Source of the DNA: Planctomycetota bacterium
Lineage (GTDB): Bacteria > Planctomycetota > PUPC01 > DSUN01
DNA: 64,000 bases
Direction: 5' to 3'
Assembly (NCBI GenBank): GCA_035384565.1
Contig: DAOOIT010000003.1
Span: 107,146-171,145 of the forward strand
Shown: in pieces, positions 7,309 through 16,266 of the stretch
How the letters are laid out: the number at the start of each line of letters is the position of its first letter
Numbering within the stretch: position 1 is the first letter of the stretch
The notes under the pieces: model-generated
Seen by the model: only the letters and a program-made list of their open reading frames with translations
Database searches by the model: none
What the model was told of the DNA's origin: nothing
Translations under genes and position numbers: made by a program

Positions 7309-8219
7309 TCCCGCTTCGCCGGTTCGGTTTCCTGTGGATTGCCCCCATCATCCTCGCCCTCATGGCCACCAGCACCCAGGCGCGATCCTCGTCCTACCGG
7401 AACAACCGGAACGGCCGGAACACGGGCCCCTACCGCCTCATCGAAGGCGATACGGACTCGCAGAAAGAGCGCGAGGAGAAGCGCAAGAAAGAAGAGGAGC
7501 AGCGCAAGCAGGAGGAAGCGGCTCGCAAGAAACAGGAGGAGGCGCGCAAAGAGGCCGCGGCCAAGAAGGCGGAGGCCGCGAAGGAGGCCGCCAAACCCAA
7601 GCCCACCGCCAAGCCCACGGTGGCCGCGAAGCCCAAGCCCGCCACGGCCGGGACGAAGGCCGGCACCGGCGCGAAGACCGACGAGGCCCGCGAGGCTGAA
7701 GCCTCCAAACTGCGCGAACAGGCCGACAAGAGCTTCGAGAAGGGCGACGAAGAGGGGCTTCTGGCCGGGGCCAAGATCCTGCGCCAGCTCGTGGCCGACT
7801 ACGACGGCACGGCCGCGGCCGAGAGCGCCCAGCAGCAACTCGACCTGCTGCTGGCCGACGCACAGCTCGGCCCGATGATCCTGCTCGCCGAGGCCCAGGA
7901 GGAGTTCGATGCCATGCGCTACCGCCGGGCGCGCAACAGGTTCCAGGCCCTGGCCCAGCGCTTCCCCAACAGCGAGCAGGCCGCGACCGCCCGGGCCCGC
8001 CTCGCCGAGATCGAGCAGAATGACCTGCTGAAGAAGTCCGTCTACACCGACGAGGAGCTCGAGGACGCGCGCCTCTGGTATCTGGCCGGCAACATCCACC
8101 TCGAGAACGGCCGCAAGGGCGAGGCTGCCAGCGCCTACCGGCGCGTGGTCGAGGAGTACCCCGGCTGCCGCTACGCCGTCCTCGCAGAGGAAAAGCTGCC
8201 CAGCACCCTGGGCACCTGA
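7305..8219 (+). CDS. Exported TPR protein with Lys/Glu/Ala-rich coiled-coil segment
   Basis: 304 residues. A hydrophobic N-terminal segment (FLWIAPIILALMATSTQA) is a probable signal peptide. Residues ~50-125 are a charged low-complexity stretch of EEKRKKEEEQRKQEE type followed by proline-alanine-lysine repeats, likely helical or disordered. Residues ~130-304 carry TPR/Sel1-like helical pairs (EEFDAMRYRRARNRFQALAQ, GEAASAYRRVVEEYPGCRYA), similar to the tail of outer-membrane assembly TPR proteins. It overlaps the methyltransferase gene by 4 bp and precedes the DUF58 gene by 24 bp. Probably an envelope scaffold; partner unknown. Confidence 0.75.
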   Translation: MIPLRRFGFLWIAPIILALMATSTQARSSSYRNNRNGRNTGPYRLIEGDTDSQKEREEKRKKEEEQRKQEEAARKKQEEARKEAAAKKAEAAKEAAKPKPTAKPTVAAKPKPATAGTKAGTGAKTDEAREAEASKLREQADKSFEKGDEEGLLAGAKILRQLVADYDGTAAAESAQQQLDLLLADAQLGPMILLAEAQEEFDAMRYRRARNRFQALAQRFPNSEQAATARARLAEIEQNDLLKKSVYTDEELEDARLWYLAGNIHLENGRKGEAASAYRRVVEEYPGCRYAVLAEEKLPSTLGT

Positions 8220-8243
8220 GCCATTCCCCGGGTTGCGTGACTT

Positions 8244-9188
8244 GTGATGCGTGACACGCAGAGCCCCCGCGCGCCCGCTGTCTCAGCCCCTCCGCCCCGT
8301 TCCCTGTCGTCGCCTCCTCTCCTGGACCCGGATTTCCTGCGCAAGCTCGACCTGCTGGAGGTGCTCTTCAAGCGCAACGTCGTCGGGCGCCGCGAGGGCG
8401 ACCGCCCCGGCCACCAGCGCGGCGGCCGCACCGAATTCGCCGACCACCGCGAATACACCCCCGGCGACGACCTGCGCTACCTCGACTGGAACCTCTACGG
8501 CCGCACCGACCGCCTGTTCGTCAAGGAGTTCACCAAACAGGAAGCCGTGCTCGCCTGCGTGCTGCTCGACGCCAGCGCCTCGATGGGCCTCGGGCAGCCG
8601 CGCAAGCTCGACCACGCGAAGCGGCTGGCCGCGGCCCTCGCCTACCTGGCCGGCGTGGGCGGCAATGAGGCCCTCCTCGGCGCGTTCCAGGGCTCGAGCG
8701 TCGCCTGGTCGCCCCGCTTCGCCGGGCGGCCCGACCTCCAGGGCCTGGCCGCCTTCCTCGAACCCATCCAGCCCGCGGGCCCCACCGACCTCCTCACCGC
8801 CCTCCGCGCCCTCCGCGAGCGGGTGCACGAGCGTTCGCTCGTCGTCCTCATCTCCGACCTCCTGGAGGAGGGCGGCGGCCGCCGCGGCCTGCGGCTGCTC
8901 GGGAGCCAGCGATTCGACCTCAGCGTGCTCCACGTCCTCTCGCCCCAGGAACTGCACCCGCCCGCCATCGGCCCCGTGCGACTGAGGGACAGCGAGGCGG
9001 GCACCGCCGAGGACCTGGCTGTGGACGCCGACGCGCTGCGCCTCTATGCGGACCGCCTCAACGCCTTTTGCGAGGGCTGGCGCGCCTTCTGCCAGCGCCA
9101 CGATATCCGCTTCATCGAGACCTCGTCGGCCACGCCCTTCGAGGAGTGCGTCCTCGGTTATCTTCGCCGCGGAGGGCTCGTGCGATGA
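8244..9188 (+). CDS. DUF58-domain protein
   Basis: About 314 residues from GTG 8244 (ATG 8247 is equally possible). The DUF58 signature is clear: RTEFADHREYTPGDDLRYLDWNLYGRTDRLFVKEF at residues ~60-95, then a vWA-like fold with a MIDAS-type LLDASASMG near residue 108 and LVVLISDLLEEGG. Family members act with MoxR ATPases and vWA/BatA membrane proteins; the BatA-like gene follows with a 4-bp overlap, but no MoxR gene lies in the window. The first ~10 codons coincide with a GTGATGCGTGA-type dispersed repeat, so the true start may lie further in (the conserved region begins near LLDPDFLRKLDLLE). Confidence 0.85.
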   Translation: MMRDTQSPRAPAVSAPPPRSLSSPPLLDPDFLRKLDLLEVLFKRNVVGRREGDRPGHQRGGRTEFADHREYTPGDDLRYLDWNLYGRTDRLFVKEFTKQEAVLACVLLDASASMGLGQPRKLDHAKRLAAALAYLAGVGGNEALLGAFQGSSVAWSPRFAGRPDLQGLAAFLEPIQPAGPTDLLTALRALRERVHERSLVVLISDLLEEGGGRRGLRLLGSQRFDLSVLHVLSPQELHPPAIGPVRLRDSEAGTAEDLAVDADALRLYADRLNAFCEGWRAFCQRHDIRFIETSSATPFEECVLGYLRRGGLVR

Positions 9189-10984
9189 CCCTCCTCCAAC
9201 CTCTCGGCCTCCTCGCCCTCGCCGCCGTGCCCGTGCTGGTGGCCCTGAGCCTCTGGCGCTGGCGGCGACGCGAGGTCACCGTGTCCAGCCTGCTCCTGTG
9301 GCGCGACGTAGCGACCGCCTGGCGCCACGCCCCGCACGCCCGGCGCCGGCGCCAGCTCGACCCGCTGCTGGTCCTGCGCGTTGCCGTGGCGCTCGCGCTG
9401 GCGGGCGCCCTGTGCGCGCCCGTGCTTGTGCGCACGGCACAGGCGACGCGCCGCCTCATCGTCGTGCTCGACCGCTCGGCCAGCATGGCCACGCGCCGGC
9501 CCGACGGCCTCACCCGCTGGCGCGCCGCGCGCGACGAACTGCTCAAGCTGCTCGTGCAGCTCGACGCCGCCGACCGCGTTGAGTTCGCCGCCGTGCCGCC
9601 CCTCGCGGAGCAAGCGATCGGAGCCGAGCGCGACCCACGCGACGCGGCCTCGCGGCTCCTCACGCTCGAGCCGTCAGATGCCGCTGCCGAGCCGGCCGAC
9701 CTGCGCCGCGCGGCCCTCGATGCCCAGGCCCGCCAGCCCGACGCCCGCGTGCTCGTGGTCACCGACACGCCGCTGCCCGACCTGCCCGCCGGCGTGGGGC
9801 TGCTGGCCACGGGCGCGCCCGCGCGCAACCTCGGCATCACCACCTTCGCCGCCCGCCCCTACCCCGATGGCCGCGCCGAGGTGCTTATCGCGGTGGCCAA
9901 CGCGAACCCCGCGCCGACCGCTGCCCAGGTGGTGCTCCGCGCCGACGGGCGCGAACTGGGCCGGCGCCGGGTGGACGTGGCGGGCGCGGCGACCGCGCGT
10001 GCGATCTTCGAAGTCCGCCCCTCGGCCGCCGCCGTTCTCGAGGCCCGCCTCGAGGGCGCTGACGACCTGCCCGCGGACGACCGCGCGTGGCTCGCCCGCC
10101 GTTCGGAACGCCTCCGTGTCGCCTGGGTCGGCGATGAGTGCTACTACCTGCGCCGCGCCCTCGCTGTGCAGGACGGTGCAGAGGTGGTGGAACTGCCCGA
10201 GCCGCCCGAGGTCGCGGTGCCCGGCGGCTTCGACCTCGCGCTCTACTACCGCGCCGTGCCGCGCAGGCTCGCCGCGGGGAGCGTCGTGGTCGTGGCCCCC
10301 GGAGCGCCCGTGGGGGCGCTGCGCCCCGGACCCCTCGCCGATGCCGCGCCCGCCAGCGTCGTGGCCCGCCGCGACCCGCTCATGGCCGCCGTGCGCCTGG
10401 ACGGGCTGGCCCTTGGCCGCGTGCCTCGGCCGGCGCTGCCCGGGGGGTTCGAGGCCCTCGCCGCGGCGGGCGACGTGCCGGTCATCGGGCGCTGGCGCGA
10501 CGGCGCGGCCACGGTGGTCTACGTGGGGGTGGACCCGGCGGCGAGCGCCTGGCCCCTCGACCCGTCTTTCCCCATCTTCTGGGCGAACGTGGTCGCCTCC
10601 GCCGCGCGGCAGGGCCAGGAGGCGGGGGGCTTCGGCTGCTCGCGGCCCGGGCAGGCCATCGCCGTGAGGGCCGGGGCCGAGACCGTGCTCACTGACCCCG
10701 CCGGCAACCGCCACGCGCTCACGGCCGACGCCTTCAGCCCCGAGCGAGTGGGACTCTACCGTGTGCGGAGCGGCCCGCGCGAGACGCCGATAGCGGTGAG
10801 CCTGCTCAGCGAGGGCGAGACTCTGGGCCCCGCCGCGGAAGCCAGGCCGCCCGCGGCCTTCCTCGCTGCCGCAAGCGGCACGGCCGCGGCGGCCACCTGG
10901 CGCCTGGGCGGGTGGCTGGCGCTGCTGGGCCTCGGCCTGGTGCTTGTTCACGGCCGCCTCGCCGCGCGGGCGCGGCCAGCATGA
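9185..10984 (+). CDS. BatA-like membrane protein with vWA domain
   Basis: 599 residues from ATG 9185, which overlaps the DUF58 stop (ATGA). The N-terminus has the BatA-type helix pair: LLALAAVPVLVALSLW, then LLVLRVAVALALAGALCAPVLV. A vWA domain follows with the metal site VLDRSASMA near residue 98. Residues ~215-300 are beta-rich (CARDB-like) and the rest contains further alpha/beta modules; a last helix (WLALLGLGLVLVHG) anchors the C-terminus. Probably a membrane partner of DUF58 in an envelope maintenance complex. Compare the gene ending at 1596, which has the same kind of C-terminal architecture. Confidence 0.8.
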   Translation: MTLLQPLGLLALAAVPVLVALSLWRWRRREVTVSSLLLWRDVATAWRHAPHARRRRQLDPLLVLRVAVALALAGALCAPVLVRTAQATRRLIVVLDRSASMATRRPDGLTRWRAARDELLKLLVQLDAADRVEFAAVPPLAEQAIGAERDPRDAASRLLTLEPSDAAAEPADLRRAALDAQARQPDARVLVVTDTPLPDLPAGVGLLATGAPARNLGITTFAARPYPDGRAEVLIAVANANPAPTAAQVVLRADGRELGRRRVDVAGAATARAIFEVRPSAAAVLEARLEGADDLPADDRAWLARRSERLRVAWVGDECYYLRRALAVQDGAEVVELPEPPEVAVPGGFDLALYYRAVPRRLAAGSVVVVAPGAPVGALRPGPLADAAPASVVARRDPLMAAVRLDGLALGRVPRPALPGGFEALAAAGDVPVIGRWRDGAATVVYVGVDPAASAWPLDPSFPIFWANVVASAARQGQEAGGFGCSRPGQAIAVRAGAETVLTDPAGNRHALTADAFSPERVGLYRVRSGPRETPIAVSLLSEGETLGPAAEARPPAAFLAAASGTAAAATWRLGGWLALLGLGLVLVHGRLAARARPA

Positions 10985-10985
10985 C

Positions 10986-11013
10986 TTGCATCGCGGCGGC
11001 ATATCCGTAAAAT
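10986..11013 (+). promoter_or_regulatory. Promoter of the ferredoxin gene
   Basis: TTGCAT (10986-10991), 16-bp spacer, TAAAAT (11008-11013). The start at 11074 follows ~55 nt after the expected transcript start. Confidence 0.6.
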
Positions 11014-11073
11014 GAAAAGAGGCATGCGTAATGCCCGGGAACGACGGCAAAGTCACTTCAAAAGGAGAGCGCT

Positions 11074-11244
11074 GTGGTCGTTGTAGACAGGGACGAGTGC
11101 ACGGGCTGCGAGACCTGTGTCGAGGTCTGCCCCGTCGAGGCCATCTCGATGAAGGACGATAAGGCCGACATTGACCAGGACAAGTGCACCCAGTGCGAGA
11201 CCTGCGTCCCCGAGTGCCCGGTCGAGGCCATCAAGGTCAAGTGA
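11074..11244 (+). CDS. 2[4Fe-4S] ferredoxin
   Basis: A 56-residue protein starting at GTG 11074, 8 nt after AAAGGAG. It contains two complete clostridial-type motifs, CTGCETCVEVCPVEAI and CTQCETCVPECPVEAI, each C-x2-C-x2-C-x3-C-P, so it should carry two low-potential clusters. Length and symmetry match clostridial ferredoxins. It has its own promoter and terminator, so it is a monocistronic electron carrier. Plausible partners in the window are the FAD/Fe-S dehydrogenase at 11395 and the aldehyde:ferredoxin oxidoreductase at 57695-59623; the latter class uses ferredoxin as electron acceptor. Confidence 0.95.
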   Translation: MVVVDRDECTGCETCVEVCPVEAISMKDDKADIDQDKCTQCETCVPECPVEAIKVK

Positions 11245-11253
11245 CCCGCACCC

Positions 11254-11291
11254 AAGGCTCCGAGCGCCGGTCCCGGCTCTCGGAGCCTTTC
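11254..11291 (+). terminator. Terminator of the ferredoxin gene
   Basis: A perfect 11-bp stem AAGGCTCCGAG/CTCGGAGCCTT with a 13-nt loop, 9 nt after the ferredoxin stop. The downstream arm ends in CCTTTCC, so the T-run is short. Confidence 0.7.
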
Positions 11292-11345
11292 CATGCCCGC
11301 ACCCGGAGCAACCCGCCGTCCCGCGCGGGGCACCCCCCGCGCAGC

Positions 11346-11374
11346 TTGTTCATGAGCAGAGCTTCGGCTATCAT
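11346..11374 (+). promoter_or_regulatory. Promoter of the FAD/Fe-S dehydrogenase gene
   Basis: TTGTTC (11346-11351), 17-bp spacer, TATCAT (11369-11374). Transcription would begin near 11381, consistent with a start codon at 11395, 11431 or 11455. Confidence 0.5.
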
Positions 11375-11394
11375 GACAGGCGACGCCGCGACGG

Positions 11395-14352
11395 GTGGCC
11401 ACGGGCGCGCGGCAACGAGGGACTCGAGCCTTGCCGGCAAGAACCAGGCGCGACGTGCACGCCCTCAAGGCCGAGCTGCGCCGCAGCGTGCGCGGCGAAG
11501 TGGCCTTCGACCCCGCCACGCGCGCCATCTACTCCACCGCCGCCTGCATCTACCGCGTGCCCCCGCTTGGCGTGGTCGCGCCGCGCGATGCGGCCGACGT
11601 GCTGGCCACGGTGGGCGTTTGCCGCACGTACGGCGTGCCCATCACCCCGCGAGGGTCCGGCTCCGGGCTCGCCGGGCAGGCGCTCGGCGAGGGCATCGTG
11701 CTCGACTTCACGGTGCACATGAACCGCCTCCTCGAGGCCACCGACACCCAGGTCCTCGTACAGCCGGGCCTGATCGCCGATGAGCTCAACGCCGCCCTCG
11801 CCCCGCGCGGCCTGTGGTTCCCGCCCGACCCGTCCAGCTCCGGCTACTGCTCGATCGGCGGCATGATCGCCAACAACTCCGCCGGCTCGCACTCCGTCAA
11901 GTATGGCACGGTGATAGACTATGTTGAGGAGCTGGACGTCGCGCTCGCCGACGGCACGACGGCGCGGCTCCGCCCGTATCCTCTCGACGGCCCGGCCTGG
12001 CAGCGCCTGGCGGCGGAAGAGACCCGCGAGGCCCAGGTGCACCGCGACCTGCGCTTCGTCGTCGAGCGCCATGCGGACCTCATCCGCGCCCACCAGCCGC
12101 GCACCACCAAGAACGCGGCCGGCTACCGCCTCGAGCGCGTGATCGAGAACGGCGTGCTCAACCTCAGCAAGCTCGTCTGCGGCTCCGAGGGCACGCTGGC
12201 CATCGTGCTCGCCGCGCGGCTGCGCATCGGGCCAAAGCCCGGCGCCCGCCGCGAATGCCTGCTGCACTTCCCCGACCTCGCCGCTGCCGGCCGCGCCACG
12301 CTCGAAATCCTGCCCCTTGGTCCCAGCGCCATCGAGGTGCACGAACGCCATGCGGTGGACGTCATTCGCGCCGGCCGGCCCGAGCTGGCCGATGTGCTGC
12401 CCAGGCCCGGCGAGAGCCAGCTCCACGTGGAGTTCGACGGCGCCACCGACGCCGAGGCGGCCGACGGCCTCGCCCGCATGCGGCGCAGAATCTGCGACGA
12501 ACTGCGCCTCGCCACCCGCTGCATCGAGCCGGCCAGCGCCGACGAGGCTCGCCGCCTCTGGGCCATCCGCAAGGCCACCCTGCCCATCCTCTACAACCAG
12601 CCCGGCCCCAAACGCATCGTCTCCTTCATCGAAGACGTCACCGTGCCGCCCGACCAGATTCCCTCCTTCATCGAGCGGCTCCAGGCCATCTTCGGCCGCT
12701 ACGGCCTCGAGGCCGCCATCTACGGCCACGCGGCCCAGGGCAACTTCCACATCCGCCCGCTCCTCGACCTGCACGAGCCCGCGGAGATCGCGAAAATGCG
12801 GGCCGTCGCCGACGAGGTCTTCGACCTCACCATCGCCCTTGGCGGCACCCCCAGCGGCGAGCACGGCGACGGCATCGCGCGCACCGAGTATCTCGCCAAG
12901 CTCTACGGCCCGCTGCACCACCTCTTCGGCGCCGTCAAGCGCATCTTCGACCCCCGGAACCTGCTGAACCCCGGCAAGAAGGTCCCCGACCCGCGCAGCG
13001 GCTTCTCCCTCACCGGCCCCCTGCGTTTCGAGCCCGACTATCGCTCGCGGCGCCTCGACGAGCGCCTCGTGTGGCCCGCCGCCGGCGCCGCCGCTGAGGC
13101 CGAGCGCTGCCACGGCTGCGCCACCTGCCGCACCCTGCCCGCCGCCGTCACGCGCATGTGCCCCGTCTTCAAAGCCACGGGCGCCGAGGAGGCATCGCCC
13201 CGCGCCAAGGCCAACCTGCTGCGCGAGATCGCCGCCGGTCGCCTCAAAGGCCGCGCCGCGCGCAAGGCTCTCGCACGCGTGACCGAGCAGTGTCTCCTGT
13301 GCGAGTCGTGCAAGGCCGACTGCCCGTCGAAGGTCAACGTGCCGAAGCTCATGCTGGAGGCCAAGGCCCGCCTGGCGGCCGAAGGCGCCCGCAGACCGCG
13401 GCAGCGCCTGCTCGCCCGGCTCGACGCGCTCAGCCGCCTCGCGGTGCCCTTCGCCCCGCTGGTCAACGCCGCCAACCGCGCCAGACCCGCGCGCTGGCTC
13501 CTCGAGAAGCTGGCCGGCCTCGACCGCCGCGCCCCCTTGCCCCTCGTGACCAGCCGCCCGCTCAGGAGGCGCCTCCGTTCCCTGGCTTCGCACTCCGCAC
13601 TCCGCGATCCGCAATCCGCAATCGTTTACTTCCCAGACGTTTTCGCCGAACTCAGCGACCCCTCCATCGGTGAGGCCCTCGTGCGTCTGCTCGAGGCGGC
13701 GGGCATTGGGGTGATCATCCCACCCGTCCAGGGCTGCGGCATCCTGGCCATGTGCTATGGCGACGCCCCACGCGCCGCAGAGACCATTCGTCGCAACCTC
13801 GCCGCCCTTCAGGGTTACACCCGCCAGGGCTACGACATCCTGGTCACCGAGCCCACGGCTCTGCTGTGCCTGCGCGAGGGCTACGCCGATTTCGTGCCCG
13901 ACGTCGCCGCCAGAGAAGTCGCCGCGCGCACCCACGACGCCCTTGATTACCTGCTCGGCCTTCGCCAGAGGGGGCAGCTCAAGCTCGACCTGCGTGAGGT
14001 GCCGCTGGCCCTCGGCCGCCATGTGCCGTGCCACGCGCGCGCCGCCGGCATCGGCGCCGCCGCGCCCGCGCTGTTAGCCGATGTGCCCGGGCTCCGGGTC
14101 ACCACCCTCAACGAGGGCTGCTGTGGCCTCGCCGGCAGCGCCGGCCTGCGTCGCGAGAAGTACGACCTGGGCATGAGAATCGGCGCAGGGCTTTTCGACA
14201 AGGTGCGCGCAGGCAGCTTCCACGGCACCGTCACCGAATGCTCCGCCTGTCGCATGCAACTCGAGCACGGCACCGGCAAGCCCTGCTATCACCCCCTCCA
14301 CCTCCTCGCCCACGCCGCCTTCGGCACGCCGCTGCCGGGCGTCAGGCCTTGA
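11395..14352 (+). CDS. FAD-linked oxidase fused to Fe-S/CCG domains (glycolate/D-lactate dehydrogenase type)
   Basis: Up to 985 residues; the start may be GTG 11395, TTG 11431 or GTG 11455. Residues ~40-260 are the FAD-binding PCMH fold (TPRGSGSGLAGQALGEGIV, GGMIANNSAGSHS, CGSEGTLAIV), followed by the FAD-oxidase C-terminal domain (GHAAQGNFHIRP, GEHGDGIART). Residues ~570-650 hold Fe-S motifs: CHGCATC with a later MCP, then CLLCESCKADCP. The C-terminal ~230 residues contain the cysteine-rich CCG repeats (VQGCGILAMCYG, NEGCCGLAGSAG, ECSACRMQLEHG). This is the GlcD-GlcF fusion layout of membrane-linked 2-hydroxyacid dehydrogenases passing electrons to quinone. Between the Fe-S and CCG parts, 13590-13622 is a dispersed repeat translated as SALRDPQSAI, an apparent in-frame insertion into a linker. 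Confidence 0.88.
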   Translation: MATGARQRGTRALPARTRRDVHALKAELRRSVRGEVAFDPATRAIYSTAACIYRVPPLGVVAPRDAADVLATVGVCRTYGVPITPRGSGSGLAGQALGEGIVLDFTVHMNRLLEATDTQVLVQPGLIADELNAALAPRGLWFPPDPSSSGYCSIGGMIANNSAGSHSVKYGTVIDYVEELDVALADGTTARLRPYPLDGPAWQRLAAEETREAQVHRDLRFVVERHADLIRAHQPRTTKNAAGYRLERVIENGVLNLSKLVCGSEGTLAIVLAARLRIGPKPGARRECLLHFPDLAAAGRATLEILPLGPSAIEVHERHAVDVIRAGRPELADVLPRPGESQLHVEFDGATDAEAADGLARMRRRICDELRLATRCIEPASADEARRLWAIRKATLPILYNQPGPKRIVSFIEDVTVPPDQIPSFIERLQAIFGRYGLEAAIYGHAAQGNFHIRPLLDLHEPAEIAKMRAVADEVFDLTIALGGTPSGEHGDGIARTEYLAKLYGPLHHLFGAVKRIFDPRNLLNPGKKVPDPRSGFSLTGPLRFEPDYRSRRLDERLVWPAAGAAAEAERCHGCATCRTLPAAVTRMCPVFKATGAEEASPRAKANLLREIAAGRLKGRAARKALARVTEQCLLCESCKADCPSKVNVPKLMLEAKARLAAEGARRPRQRLLARLDALSRLAVPFAPLVNAANRARPARWLLEKLAGLDRRAPLPLVTSRPLRRRLRSLASHSALRDPQSAIVYFPDVFAELSDPSIGEALVRLLEAAGIGVIIPPVQGCGILAMCYGDAPRAAETIRRNLAALQGYTRQGYDILVTEPTALLCLREGYADFVPDVAAREVAARTHDALDYLLGLRQRGQLKLDLREVPLALGRHVPCHARAAGIGAAAPALLADVPGLRVTTLNEGCCGLAGSAGLRREKYDLGMRIGAGLFDKVRAGSFHGTVTECSACRMQLEHGTGKPCYHPLHLLAHAAFGTPLPGVRP
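13590..13622 (+). repeat. In-frame dispersed tandem repeat inside the FAD/Fe-S gene
   Basis: Four to five degenerate units of 7-8 nt (CACTCCG, CACTCCG, CGATCCG, CAATCCG, CAATC) lie in the linker between the ferredoxin-like and CCG domains. The same pattern with other third letters forms the repeats at 48490-48592 and 50562-50705. Confidence 0.7.
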
Positions 14353-14377
14353 CCCTCGCCCCGTCACGCGGTATCAT
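14349..14377 (+). promoter_or_regulatory. Promoter of the second URO-D gene
   Basis: TTGACC (14349-14354), 17-bp spacer, TATCAT (14372-14377). The -35 box overlaps the stop codon of the FAD/Fe-S gene. Confidence 0.6.
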
Positions 14378-14403
14378 CCTGGCTCCACGCAAGGAGAACG
14401 CCC

Positions 14404-15429
14404 GTGAGCTACGCGCGCGGCATGGCCGCCATTCGCCTCCAGGCTCCCGCCGAAATCCCTCACACGCAGTACATCAGCCACCTGGGCTTCATGTCGAAGA
14501 TCACCGGGCTGGCCGCCGACCACCCCGACCTGGGGCGCAGAGCGGCCGAAGTGCTCGACTTCGACTTCATCTGGTCCACCGACGGGCCGAACCCCCCGGG
14601 CCGCTGGACCGACATGGGCCGCGCCTACTGGCACGAACGCCAGCAGGAGGCCGACTCGCGCCACCTCGGCTTCGCCGACGTCGAGGAAGCCCTCAACCTC
14701 GACCCTCGCCAGGAGTACGGCCTGCCCGATCTCGACGAGCAAGTGAGGAAGTACCAGGACTGGTATCACCGCGCCCAGCACGAGCAGTTCCCCTTCGCCG
14801 TCTGGCCCGGCGGCACCTATCGCACCCAGATGAGCTTCCTCATCGCCGCCTTCGGCTGGGAGATGCTGCTGACGATGGCCGGCCTCGACCGCGACCGTTT
14901 CACCCGCGTGCTCGACCGCTGGACCGAGGTCATCGAGGTCTACTACCAGGCCTGGGCGCGCACCGACGCCGAGGTCATCCTCACCCACGACGACATGGTG
15001 TGGACCCAGGGCGCCTTCATCCACCCCGCGTGGTACCGAAGCGTGCTGTTCCCGAACCTCAAGCGCCTGTGGAGCATCGTGAAGAAGGCGGGCAAGAAGG
15101 TGCTGTTCTGCTCGGACGGCGATTTCACGGAGTTTGTGGACGACCTGGCCGAGGCGGGGGCCGACGGCTTCATCTTCGAGCCACTCACCGACCTCGACTA
15201 CATCGTGAAGAACTATGGCCAGACCCACGTCATCATCGGCAACGCCGACTGCCGCGTCCTCACCTTCGGCACGCCACGCGAGGTCCGGCGCGAGGTGCGC
15301 CGCGTGATGGACAAGGGGCGCGCCTGCCCCGGCTACTTCTTCGCCGTGGGCAACCACATTCCCGACAACTGCCCGCTCGAGAACGTCGTCGCCTGCCTGG
15401 ACGCTTATCGCCAGTATCGGGGGCGTTAA
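14404..15429 (+). CDS. URO-D-superfamily protein
   Basis: 341 residues from GTG 14404, 7 nt after AAGGAG. The barrel is recognisable from AWARTDAEVILTHDDMVWTQGAF, the loop LFCSDGDFTEFVDDLAEAGADGFIFEPLTDL and the terminal GNADCRVLTFGTPREVRREV with CPGYFFAVGNHIPDNCPLENV, the usual end of URO-D-like proteins. HemE N-terminal arginines are missing, so haem synthesis is unlikely. Cys and Asp near the CSDGD loop could bind metal. It is transcribed alone. Relationship to the paralogues at 2971 and 50699 is distant: they align only in the C-terminal barrel motifs. Confidence 0.8.
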   Translation: MSYARGMAAIRLQAPAEIPHTQYISHLGFMSKITGLAADHPDLGRRAAEVLDFDFIWSTDGPNPPGRWTDMGRAYWHERQQEADSRHLGFADVEEALNLDPRQEYGLPDLDEQVRKYQDWYHRAQHEQFPFAVWPGGTYRTQMSFLIAAFGWEMLLTMAGLDRDRFTRVLDRWTEVIEVYYQAWARTDAEVILTHDDMVWTQGAFIHPAWYRSVLFPNLKRLWSIVKKAGKKVLFCSDGDFTEFVDDLAEAGADGFIFEPLTDLDYIVKNYGQTHVIIGNADCRVLTFGTPREVRREVRRVMDKGRACPGYFFAVGNHIPDNCPLENVVACLDAYRQYRGR

Positions 15430-15486
15430 ACGACGCAGGACACAGCCGAACGACCGTGCCCTGCGGGATTCCTGCCTGTTGCCTGC

Positions 15487-16266
15487 TCAGGCGCGCCGAC
15501 GCTTGCGTGCCAGAGCGAGGGCGCCCAAGCCGAGCAGCGCGAGGGTGGTGGGCTCGGGGATCGCGCCCGTCGCCCGAATCATGTCGATGCTCAACTGGAG
15601 GTCCGCCACATAGGTGGGCTGCCGCTCATCCTCCGGCAGCACCGCATTGCCATACCCGAACTCGAAGCCGATCTGGTCCACATCGGTGAGATCAATGCCC
15701 GGGAAATCCGACAACGGGATGACGAAGGGGCCCGTGTATCCCGACGGGAGGCTATAGATCATAAACTGGTGCATCTCGCCAAGAGTGCCGACACCGCTCG
15801 CGAGGTGCGCGATGAACTGGGAGTCGTGGTCGGTTGAACGAATGACAAGCTCGATGGTGTCGGAGAAGGTCGCGGGAGCCGTGGTATCCCAGTCGAGTGG
15901 GGTGATGATTCCATAGCCGATTCGGAAGGTGGCCATGACCCCGGCGTCGTTGCTGAACTGGAGATCCTGATCCGGGAACCCGATGATGCTGAGCTCCGAG
16001 GTCGCGCCGATGGACCCGCCGCCGATGTACTGGAGGGCGAAGTCGCGGCGGCCGCCGATCGTGCTGGCAAGGGGCAGGCCGGCATTGAAGCCCGGATTCG
16101 CATACGTATCGCCGACACCGACGACGTACTCCTCCAGCCATATCTTGACGGGGCTCGGCGGCGAGATGACGGGGTTCTGGAAGTCGTCAATCATCACCAG
16201 CGCGGTTGCGGGGCCCGCAACCAGCGCCAGCATCAGCAGAGCCCCGCACACACGAGTCTTCCTCAC
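15487..16266 (-). CDS. PEP-CTERM-anchored secreted protein
   Basis: 259 residues from GTG 16266 with AAGGAG 8 nt upstream. A signal peptide (CGALLMLALVAGPATA) is followed by a beta-rich body containing DFQNPVISPPSPV and aromatic/glycine patterns of a jelly-roll fold. The C-terminus is a textbook PEP-CTERM sorting tail: PEPTTLALLGLGALALA then KRRRA. Such proteins are processed by exosortase and attached to or released from the cell surface; no exosortase gene is in the window. The body resembles no enzyme I recognise. The gene ends 57 bp from the convergent URO-D gene. Confidence 0.85.
   Translation of the reverse strand: MRKTRVCGALLMLALVAGPATALVMIDDFQNPVISPPSPVKIWLEEYVVGVGDTYANPGFNAGLPLASTIGGRRDFALQYIGGGSIGATSELSIIGFPDQDLQFSNDAGVMATFRIGYGIITPLDWDTTAPATFSDTIELVIRSTDHDSQFIAHLASGVGTLGEMHQFMIYSLPSGYTGPFVIPLSDFPGIDLTDVDQIGFEFGYGNAVLPEDERQPTYVADLQLSIDMIRATGAIPEPTTLALLGLGALALARKRRRA

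Noticed and set aside
11371..14034. Very long open frame antisense to the FAD/Fe-S gene
   Set aside because: It mirrors the codon pattern of a GC-rich gene; the sense frame has all catalytic motifs.
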